This document shows positions 47,801 through 53,265 of a DNA stretch of 64,000 bases, piece after piece. This DNA comes from Carpediemonas membranifera. Lineage: Eukaryota; Fornicata. Numbering within the stretch: position 1 is the first letter of the stretch; each line of letters opens with the position of its first letter. Both the position numbers and the translations under genes were made by a program. The stretch covers positions 62,001 through 126,000 of the forward strand of contig JAHDYR010000022.1 in NCBI GenBank assembly GCA_019828565.1, given 5' to 3'. Below the pieces are notes generated by a model. That model searched no databases. It had not been told where the DNA came from and worked only from the letters and a program-made list of their open reading frames with translations.

Positions 47801-49846
47801 GAGACCACCAAGGACCGCGACTCGACCCAGGCCGACCTCGAGAAGAAGCTCGACGCCCTCCGCGCTGAGAAGGACGCTCTTGAGACCCGCCTTGACGAGA
47901 CCGCCAAGGACCGCGACTCGACCCAGGCCGACCTCGAGAAGAAGCTCGACGCCCTCCGCGCTGAGAAGGATACTCTCGAGACCCGCCTTGACGAGACCGC
48001 CAAGGACCGCGACTCGACCCAGGCCGACCTCGAGAAGAAGCTCGACGCCCTCCGCGCTGAGAAGGACGCTCTTGAGACCCGCCTTGACGAGACCACCAAG
48101 GACCGCGACTCGACCCAGGCCGACCTCGAGAAGAAGCTCGACGCCCTCCGCGCTGAGAAGGACGCTCTTGAGACCAAGATCGCCTCGGTCACCTCCGAGA
48201 AGGACGCTCTTGAGACCCGCCTTGACGAGACCACCAAGGACCGCGACTCGACCCAGGCCGACCTCGAGAAGAAGCTCGACGCCCTCCGCGCTGAGAAGGA
48301 TACTCTCGAGACCCGCCTTGACGAGACCGCCAAGGACCGCGACTCGACCCAGGCCGACCTCGAGAAGAAGCTCGACGCCCTCCGCGCTGAGAAGGATACT
48401 CTCGAGACCAAGATCGCCTCGGTCACCTCCGAGAAGGACGCTCTTGAGACCCACCTTGACGAGACCACCAAGGACCGCGACTCGACCCAGGCCGACCTCG
48501 AGAAGAAGCTCGACGCCCTCCGCGCTGAGAAGGACGCTCTTGAGACCCGCCTTGACGAGACCACCAAGGACCGCGACTCGACCCAGGCCGACCTCGAGAA
48601 GAAGCTCGACGCCCTCCGCGCTGAGAAGGACGCTCTTGAGACCCGCCTTGACGAGACCGCCAAGGACCGCGACTCGACCCAGGCCGACCTCGAGAAGAAG
48701 CTCGACGCCCTCCGCGCTGAGAAGGACGCTCTTGAGACCCGCCTTGACGAGACCGCCAAGGACCGCGACTCGACCCAGGCCGACCTCGAGAAGAAGCTCG
48801 ACGCCCTCCGCGCTGAGAAGGATACTCTCGAGACCAAGATCGCCTCGGTCACCTCCGAGAAGGACGCTCTTGAGACCCGCCTTGACGAGACCGCCAAGGA
48901 CCGCGACTCGACCCAGGCCGACCTCGAGAAGAAGCTCGACGCCCTCCGCGCTGAGAAGGACGCTCTTGAGACCAAGATCGCCCAGTCCAGGTCGGAGAAC
49001 CAGACTCTGTCCTCAGCCCGAGCCCTGTTGGAGAAGCAGCTCGAGGAGTCCGTCCAGACGATCGGGGACCTTGAGGCGACCCGCGCCGAGCTCTCATCCT
49101 CTATCGAGTCCATCCGGGCTGAGAATGCAGCGCTGCATGCGAAGCTAGTGGAAGCATCCGATGGACACTCGCTTGAGTTCAAGCTCGCTGTCTCTGAGAA
49201 GCGGCGTCTCGAGAACGTCAACACTGCGCTACACCAGGAAATCGCCAAGGCCAAGGGTATCGCACAGCATATCAATGAGGGCCTAGGCCTGGCCCCACAC
49301 GCATCGGCCGACCTGGCGCTCAGGAGGATCAATGACATGCGTGTGATGATCGTCGGCAAGACTGAGCGGGCCCGCACAGCAGAACCGGTTAGGCCCCCAG
49401 CTGTCACCCCGACTTTACTAGGCCGCACTACGCCCAGGAGACCATCCCTGGTTGATACTAGGGTCCCTGGCCCAGACTCAACCCTAGCTACAACAGTACC
49501 GCCGCGGGCATCGGACTATAGGCCTAGGGCTGGGCGCCAGGACACTGGAAGGGCAGGGGCGTCGTACAGCGACTACTACGCCCCCAGTAAGGGTACCCAT
49601 CCGCCTGCCGGGGATCCAAGACGGAGTATGGATGCCGCAGAGGCCAAGGTCGCCTACCTTGAGGCCGGCCTGGCAGCAATGGCCTCCCGATTCACCAGGA
49701 CTCCTGCATCCAACGGACGGGAGTCACACGCCCGCGGTGCCCGCAGAGAGCCAAGAGATGAGAACACGCACCTTAAGGTCGAGTCGCCTGTGCCAAGACG
49801 GCAGGCCGAGGTCGTTGCCTTCATGTCGAAGCTGCGGTCGAAATGA
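38813..49846 (+). CDS. 3,677-residue repeat-built coiled-coil protein
   Basis: One uninterrupted frame. Residues 1-235 are unique coiled coil; about 238-2425 are 17 copies of a 133-residue unit (116 in shortened copies); about 2425-3388 are 26 copies of a 32-residue unit, some extended by 14 residues; the last 290 residues are a short unique coiled coil followed by a basic Pro/Arg/Ser-rich tail with several Ser-Pro and Thr-Pro sites. No membrane segment or enzymatic domain. Each 133-residue unit holds coiled coil interrupted by a basic loop (AEPESPAASEPGTPRHKHSK). It would form a very long rod or fibre; a cytoskeletal, basal-body or centrosome-like role is inference. The start is only 57 bp after the DHHC stop, so its promoter is very short or overlaps that gene. 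Large antisense frames across the arrays are by-products of G/C-rich third positions. Confidence 0.9.
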   Translation: MKGEPGKEGFPEHSNDRNSSDLDHTIIAQQNGTIAALSIKVDELEANLAESYYVIQAFHSEREAWVKWRTELQSYTKELESQARSNDDLIVALKKRLSAVESTATSQQKDALANIPLPDTASGEELAPPHALELDMVAKSFKAEVAQLEAQLAAYNDEKAEAERYMRERDVLAAELGRVREAVDMGEPRDGCKSSIEKQVAALHAEKKSLEDELIAVAELNKDVWQTQHDLEGELVGLAAEKAELETRLAALSEASLPAEPESPAASEPGTPRHKHSKGRKVNAAELKAKVNDLRQARDELRQALDKVTSEKAALETQLAEAEASRESTQAELEAKLSAVTAEKDALETNVDGLAAEKAELETRLAALSEASLPAEPESPAASEPGTPRHKHSKGRKVNAAELKAKVNDLRQARDELRQALDKVISEKAALETQLAAQTELEDKLAALETQLAEAEASRESTQAELEAKLSAVTAEKDALETNVDGLAAEKAELETRLAALSEASLPAEPESPAASEPGTPRHKHSKGRKVNAAELKAKVNDLRQARDELRQALDKVTSEKAALETQLAAQTELEDKLAALETQLAEAEASRESTQAELEAKLSAVTAEKDALETNVDGLAAEKAELETRLAALSEASLPAEPESPAASEPGTPRHKHSKGRKVNAAELKAKVNDLRQARDELRQALDKVTSEKAALETQLAEAEASRESTQAELEAKLSAVTAEKDALETNVDGLAAEKAELETRLAALSEASLPAEPESPAASEPGTPRHKHSKGRKVNAAELKAKVNDLRQARDELRQALDKVISEKAALETQLAAQTELEDKLAALETQLAEAEASRESTQAELEAKLSAVTAEKDALETNVDGLAAEKAELETRLAALSEASLPAEPESPAASEPGTPRHKHSKGRKVNAAELKAKVNDLRQARDELRQALDKVTSEKAALETQLAAQTELEDKLAALETQLAEAEASRESTQAELEAKLSAVTAEKDALETNVDGLAAEKAELETRLAALSEASLPAEPESPAASEPGTPRHKHSKGRKVNAAELKAKVNDLRQARDELRQALDKVISEKAALETQLAEAEASCESTQAELEAKLSAVTAEKDALETNVDGLAAEKAELETRLAALSEASLPAEPESPAASEPGTPRHKHSKGRKVNAAELKAKVNDLRQARDELRQALDKVTSEKAALETQLAAQTELEDKLAALETQLAEAEASRESTQAELEAKLSAVTAEKDALETNVDGLAAEKAELETRLAALSEASLPAEPESPAASEPGTPRHKHSKGRKVNAAELKAKVNDLRQARDELRQALDKVTSEKAALETQLAAQTELEDKLAALEAQLAEAEASRESTQAELEAKLSAVTAEKDALETNVDGLAAEKAELETRLAALSEASLPAEPESPAASEPGTPRHKHSKGRKVNAAELKAKVNDLRQARDELRQALDKVTSEKAALETQLAAQTELEDKLAALETQLAEAEASRESTQAELEAKLSAVTAEKDALETNVDGLAAEKAELETRLAALSEASLPAEPESPAASEPGTPRHKHSKGRKVNAAELKAKVNDLRQARDELRQALDKVTSEKAALETQLAAQTELEDKLAALETQLAEAEASRESTQAELEAKLSAVTAEKDALETNVDGLAAEKAELETRLAALSEASLPAEPESPAASEPGTPRHKHSKGRKVNAAELKAKVNDLRQARDELRQALDKVTSEKAALETQLAAQTELEDKLAALETQLAEAEASRESTQAELEAKLSAVTAEKDALETNVDGLAAEKAELETRLAALSEASLPAEPESPAASEPGTPRHKHSKGRKVNAAELKAKVNDLRQARDELRQALDKVTSEKAALETQLAAQTELEDKLAALEAQLAEAEASRESTQAELEAKLSAVTAEKDALETNVDGLAAEKAELETRLAALSEASLPAEPESPAASEPGTPRHKHSKGRKVNAAELKAKVNDLRQARDELRQALDKVTSEKAALETQLAAQTELEDKLAALETQLAEAEASRESTQAELEAKLSAVTAEKDALETNVDGLAAEKAELETRLAALSEASLPAEPESPAASEPGTPRHKHSKGRKVNAAELKAKVNDLRQARDELRQALDKVTSEKAALETQLAAQTELEDKLAALETQLAEAEASRESTQAELEAKLSAVTAEKDALETNVDGLAAEKAELETRLAALSEASLPAEPESPAASEPGTPRHKHSKGRKVNAAELKAKVNDLRQARDELRQALDKVTSEKAALETQLAAQTELEDKLAALETQLAEAEASRESTQAELEAKLSAVTAEKDALETNVDGLAAEKAELETRLAALSEASLPAEPESPAASEPGTPRHKHSKGRKVNAAELKAKVNDLRQARDELRQALDKVTSEKAALETQLAAQTELEDKLAALETQLAEAEASRESTQADLEKKLDALRAEKDTLETKIASVTSEKDALETRLDETAKDRDSTQADLEKKLDALRAEKDALETRLDETTKDRDSTQADLEKKLDALRAEKDALETKIASVTSEKDALETRLDETAKDRDSTQTDLEKKLDALRAEKDALETRLDETTKDRDSTQADLEKKLDALRAEKDALETRLDETAKDRDSTQADLEKKLDALRAEKDALETKIASVTSEKDALETRLDETTKDRDSTQADLEKKLDALRAEKDALETRLDETAKDRDSTQADLEKKLDALRAEKDALETRLDETAKDRDSTQADLEKKLDALRAEKDTLETKIASVTSEKDALETRLDETAKDRDSTQADLEKKLDALRAEKDALETRLDETAKDRDSTQADLEKKLDALRAEKDTLETRLDETAKDRDSTQADLEKKLDALRAEKDALETRLDETTKDRDSTQADLEKKLDALRAEKDALETRLDETAKDRDSTQADLEKKLDALRAEKDALETRLDETTKDRDSTQADLEKKLDALRAEKDTLETKIASVTSEKDALETHLDETTKDRDSTQADLEKKLDALRAEKDALETRLDETTKDRDSTQADLEKKLDALRAEKDALETRLDETAKDRDSTQADLEKKLDALRAEKDTLETRLDETAKDRDSTQADLEKKLDALRAEKDALETRLDETTKDRDSTQADLEKKLDALRAEKDALETKIASVTSEKDALETRLDETTKDRDSTQADLEKKLDALRAEKDTLETRLDETAKDRDSTQADLEKKLDALRAEKDTLETKIASVTSEKDALETHLDETTKDRDSTQADLEKKLDALRAEKDALETRLDETTKDRDSTQADLEKKLDALRAEKDALETRLDETAKDRDSTQADLEKKLDALRAEKDALETRLDETAKDRDSTQADLEKKLDALRAEKDTLETKIASVTSEKDALETRLDETAKDRDSTQADLEKKLDALRAEKDALETKIAQSRSENQTLSSARALLEKQLEESVQTIGDLEATRAELSSSIESIRAENAALHAKLVEASDGHSLEFKLAVSEKRRLENVNTALHQEIAKAKGIAQHINEGLGLAPHASADLALRRINDMRVMIVGKTERARTAEPVRPPAVTPTLLGRTTPRRPSLVDTRVPGPDSTLATTVPPRASDYRPRAGRQDTGRAGASYSDYYAPSKGTHPPAGDPRRSMDAAEAKVAYLEAGLAAMASRFTRTPASNGRESHARGARREPRDENTHLKVESPVPRRQAEVVAFMSKLRSK
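39525..46088 (+). repeat. Array of seventeen 399/348-bp units
   Basis: Unit of 399 bp (133 codons, exactly 19 heptads) with a short form of 348 bp lacking 17 codons (AAQTELEDKLAALETQL). The Pro-rich loop motif occurs 17 times; successive copies lie 399 bp apart except after copies 1, 4 and 7, where the spacing is 348. Copies differ at very few bases: a Thr/Ile codon before SEKAALE, one Arg-to-Cys change near 42080, and Glu-Ala for Glu-Thr in two copies. The first nine units form a 1,146-bp higher-order block (348+399+399) repeated three times. Confidence 0.95.
46086..48976 (+). repeat. Array of twenty-six 96/138-bp units
   Basis: The 32-codon unit reads LDETAKDRDSTQADLEKKLD then ALRAEKDALET. 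I count 26 copies; seven carry an extra 42 bp encoding KIASVTSEKDALET. Variable positions are few and recur (Ala/Thr, DA/DT, one Gln-Thr for Gln-Ala, Arg/His), and adjacent groups share the same variant patterns, showing block duplication. Confidence 0.95.
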
Positions 49847-49949
49847 TTGTGTTAGAATAGATCCCATTGTTTGGGATCAGCTGTAGATAGCATTAAAATG
49901 ATTTTATCATCGTCACGCTCTATATTTATAAGAGGCGAGAGACTAAGGG

Positions 49950-51319
49950 CTACAAGTGCCTGAGCCCAGTCAGCGTGCTTCTATGGGTGCCTACTAGAAG
50001 CTCCTCTCCCTTCATGTCCTTGGAGATGATCTCCCACATGTCCGGGATATGCTCTATATCTAGTTGACCGCTCCCAGATGTATCGCGGGTGAAGAACAGT
50101 GACAGCAGCACTCTTAACACACTACGGGATTCAGGTAACTCCTGTAGTGTCTGCAGTGCCTGTATGAGCTCTGCATAGAGACTACTGCCCATGAACCGGG
50201 GTAGACTCCCCTCCAGGACCAACCTGACGTCGACAAGGGCGGGTTCGAACAAGCTTCTAGCCCACTCTACCGAGACGTCGGCCTCAGTGGCCTTGTTGAT
50301 GGCGATGTTAAGGGTGGCTTCTGTTTCCATTGGTAGGTTGATCCCGAAGTCGGAGGAGTGGAGGAGGAACTTGGCCTGCAGGTCACGGATGCAGAGGAGA
50401 GCGTGGAAGCGGTCACATCTCGCGTGTTCAATAGCTCTACGGACAGCAAATATGAACGCGATGTTCTCTGACGCGTACTCCTGCTTTAGGAAGACGTAGT
50501 AATAGAGGCAGCCAGTCTTTGATCCCAAGACCTGGGCCAGTGTGCGTGGGAATGTCATCACTGGGCTGGTCAGGAGGACTGTGACATTGAGCAGCGGCAG
50601 CGCTGATGATGCGAATGGAACCAGCAGGATTGACGCGAACCCCGCGGCCCTGGCAACCGGGTAGCGGCGTTCTCATCCACGGGCCAGGCGGACAAGACCC
50701 ACATGCAAGCGAGGGAGAGTGTCATGTGGGCTATCTGGCCCTTGACTGGATACTGAAGGATATCTCCTATTGCAACACAAATTCCCCAGAGTATGAATAG
50801 AACAAAGCGGGGGAGGGTCATTAGTATGAACAGGAAGTTGGTAGAGGTCATGTAGGCATAGGACACCCTCTTCCACGGCCAGGAGAACGAGGGCCTGAGG
50901 AAGACGATGGTGTGGAGCAGCATGTTACTGAGAATGAGTGCTGCGACGACGAGGGCGGGAAAAACCGAGTTGCTGAAGGGGATGCGGATGTTCCTGCGGG
51001 CTAGGGTTATAGAGAGAATGGAGTAGAGCAGCGGGCATGCGCTTACGAAGTATGCTGTGTCCACACCGACGAGGACGAGGTATACCGAGAAGAGATGGGG
51101 GTCCTTGCCGGGCCAGAGGACAACGGACTGGACAAAATCCCACATGTCGATCAGGAAGACGAGGAAGAAGCCGAATGATGCGAATATGACTGCCGTTAAG
51201 GCATTATTCCGTATTCTTTTGAACAGCACTAGTGGTGCGGAGATTAAGAAGGCTGTTGCTGCGATTCCTTCAGCTACGAGATAAGTATACTCGGTAACAT
51301 CCTCAATACTTTGCCGCAT
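49950..51319 (-). CDS. 7TM receptor fused to RGS domain (two exons)
   Basis: The frame from 51319 encodes six hydrophobic helices (AFLISAPLVLF, ALTAVIFASFGFFLVFLIDMW, FSVYLVLVGVDTAYFVSACPL, ALVVAALILSNMLLHTIVFL, FLFILMTLPRFVLFILWGIC, MTLSLACMWVLSAW), then loses frame. Another frame resumes with a hydrophobic segment and an RGS domain (TLAQVLGSKTGCLYYYVFLK, ENIAFIFAVRRA, KFLLHSS, LPRFMGSSLYAEL). A 38-nt GT-AG intron at 50603-50640 restores one 443-residue protein; a lost base in the G/C run near 50638-50653 would do the same with a fuller TM7. RGS domains speed GTP hydrolysis by G-alpha; 7TM-RGS fusions are known from plants and protists. It lies just downstream of the Cache receptor gene on the same strand. 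The stop TAG is followed by ATAAAT. Confidence 0.82.
50603..50640 (-). other. Probable 38-nt intron in 7TM-RGS gene
   Basis: On the minus strand it begins GTTCGCGTC and ends CATCATCAG. Its length leaves the right remainder to join the 7TM and RGS frames. Its 5' end resembles those of the better-supported introns (GTTTGT, GTTCGT). A single-base assembly gap nearby is the alternative. Confidence 0.55.
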
Positions 51320-51456
51320 TCCCAGATGCCAAAGATTGCGCTGATTGGGTAACAATCGCCAATCTTCTCGGAAGAAAGAAGCGCATCTCCCAAAATCTCC
51401 CGAAATCCACGAATCTACGGCACCAACAGACTGCCGAATACGACTTTAATCGTGTG

Positions 51457-53094
51457 CTATACCCGTTGTATCGGGTTCATCTCCTCAACGCCGTCCCCAA
51501 ACTCACACTCACTGGTTGCCCCAGACATGCAGTCGCCGTGGGCAACAGACGGAGGGAGCATCTGACCCCCGCCTAGACCCACATGCTCTCTGGCCCACAG
51601 CTTGGCGGCTCTCCAGCTCTTTGGGAGAAACAGGCCTCCTGCAATGATCAGAGGGGGGATGGCAGGCTCCGTGAACCGAGAGAGCGAGTAAATGATGTTG
51701 TCGTGGTCGAAAAACTGCACGCAACGCTGTAACACGGCGCTGATAACAAGGACGGAGACGACATAAGCTAGGTCAGACGCCTCCTTGACTGCTTCGAGAC
51801 CTGGGGCCCTAGATGACCTCGTCTGAATGGCTAGTAGACCAGCTGTCACAATCAGGGCAGCGATGACAATCTCCATGGGCAGGGTAGCTACAGGGTCAAG
51901 GAAGGAGTCGCACGCGATAGGCCGGACCGGCGATACCCATAGGGTCAAGGGCGCAGGGATAAAGATGGCGATGGCGTGCAGCACGAGGAAGATGGCCTGG
52001 AGGGCCAGGGCCGCCCAGACAAATCCATGGAGGTACATGGGGTTGAAGTAGCTCTGCTTAAACTGCTTGGCCTTCTGGAATATGCGCCACACCCTGAATG
52101 TCTTGGCGGTGAGGGCAGCCAGGGCCATGCTCTCACCGAGGTAGAAGAGCCACGTCTCGGCCCAGCAGCGGGCAGCGGGGAGGCCGGGCCAAGATGTCCC
52201 GATGAGGGCGCTGAGGGCACACAGGATGCAGCCGGTGAGGATGTAGATGGTCATGCTCCTGCCACCACTGGCGAAGGGGGGTGAGCGGCAGCAGATGCAC
52301 TGAGTTATTATACATAGGCAACCCATAAACAGCAATAGTACAGTAAATATGAGCCATAAGAAGCAGACGCCGGAGATCACGGCCGTTGATCCGAAGTATA
52401 GAGCCCCCACGACTTCCCCATCAACGACGATGGGGGCGTATGCACTGTAGTACGTCTGGCTGAACAGTTCGATGGGCCCACTCCACTCCTCTCCTTCCAG
52501 CAGCGCCTTACTGCGCTCGTTGACGCCGCCGTCCGCGTCGTAGTGCTGCATGACAGCGCCGACAGCCAAGACCTCACCCCCGTAGTCGACGGGTACTGTT
52601 GAGACAATGCGGACGAAGTCGTCGCCGACCCTCTGGAATATTGTAGTAACGCCGTTCCAGACGGTGTCCATGTGGACTAGGAAGTCGAGCACTGTCTTGG
52701 GCTCCCTGGTGGCGAGAGTTGCTGCTGTTTCATACCAAGTCGGGTTCAGGAAGGCGTGGTAGTCGGGTACGATGGTGCGGCTGCCTATGGTGAAGTTGGG
52801 CAAGGACATGTTCCTTGGCTCGGTGCATATGATCTTGATGTTGCAGCCGTCGGCCAGAGAGGAGGATGAGTCGGCATATGTCAGCCAGGTTTGGTTGGTG
52901 GTCGCGGAAACAGAGTACCCGCTACCAAATTGCTCATGGAGCATACTTGTTATGCTTTCGAGCGCGCTTCTGCTGCTGGTGGTGGCGAATAACGCATCAA
53001 TGTCGTTCCAAAACCAGTCCGCGCGAACAGCCTCTATCACACATAGAACAACGATTATCGATGCAAATACACGTTGTAACGAAAGACATTGCAT
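51457..53094 (-). CDS. Class C-like GPCR with bacterial-type Cache ectodomain
   Basis: 545 residues. Signal peptide at 1-25 (FASIIVVLCVIEAVRA), then an ectodomain of about 210 residues with the single-Cache pattern: VTTIFQRVGDDFVRI, a Gly-rich turn (GAVMQHYDADG), a Gly-Glu-x-W loop, then YSAYAPIVVDGEVVGALYFG just before the membrane, as in prokaryotic chemoreceptors. Seven hydrophobic segments follow. CWAETWLFYLGESMALAALT then AKTFRVWRIF matches class C TM3 (C-x-x-R-x-W-L...AKTWRVYRIF), and GGLFLPKSWRAAKLW matches the TM7 F-x-P-K signature. So a small-molecule-sensing Cache domain replaces the usual Venus flytrap. Ligand unknown. GATTAAAG follows the TAG stop. Confidence 0.85.
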   Translation of the reverse strand: MQCLSLQRVFASIIVVLCVIEAVRADWFWNDIDALFATTSSRSALESITSMLHEQFGSGYSVSATTNQTWLTYADSSSSLADGCNIKIICTEPRNMSLPNFTIGSRTIVPDYHAFLNPTWYETAATLATREPKTVLDFLVHMDTVWNGVTTIFQRVGDDFVRIVSTVPVDYGGEVLAVGAVMQHYDADGGVNERSKALLEGEEWSGPIELFSQTYYSAYAPIVVDGEVVGALYFGSTAVISGVCFLWLIFTVLLLFMGCLCIITQCICCRSPPFASGGRSMTIYILTGCILCALSALIGTSWPGLPAARCWAETWLFYLGESMALAALTAKTFRVWRIFQKAKQFKQSYFNPMYLHGFVWAALALQAIFLVLHAIAIFIPAPLTLWVSPVRPIACDSFLDPVATLPMEIVIAALIVTAGLLAIQTRSSRAPGLEAVKEASDLAYVVSVLVISAVLQRCVQFFDHDNIIYSLSRFTEPAIPPLIIAGGLFLPKSWRAAKLWAREHVGLGGGQMLPPSVAHGDCMSGATSECEFGDGVEEMNPIQRV

Positions 53095-53265
53095 CGAATA
53101 GCGCTGGATGCCTTTTCAATGTTCTGTTCGAAATCTCACCTCGGCCAACTTGCCGATGAATCGAATCAAATCAGTCATATCCACATCAATGCAGGTCCAC
53201 CTCATCATCACCGTGTGCTTTACAAGCTCAGATGGGTGCTTCTCGTCAAGCCTATCTGTACAACG

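Noticed and set aside
39525-48976. CRISPR-like array
   Set aside because: Units are contiguous coding sequence without unique spacers, in a eukaryotic gene.
39262-49428. Very long antisense frames (over 3,000 codons, two minus-strand frames) and a 1,039-codon shifted plus frame across the repeat arrays
   Set aside because: They mirror the repeat period and G/C-rich third positions of the real gene; their translations are Ser/Arg- or Leu/Gly-rich strings without domain structure.
50640-50700. 31-nt GT-AG intron (GTGGATGAG to TTGCCAG, minus strand) in the 7TM-RGS gene
   Set aside because: The length fits other introns but leaves the wrong frame for the RGS domain.
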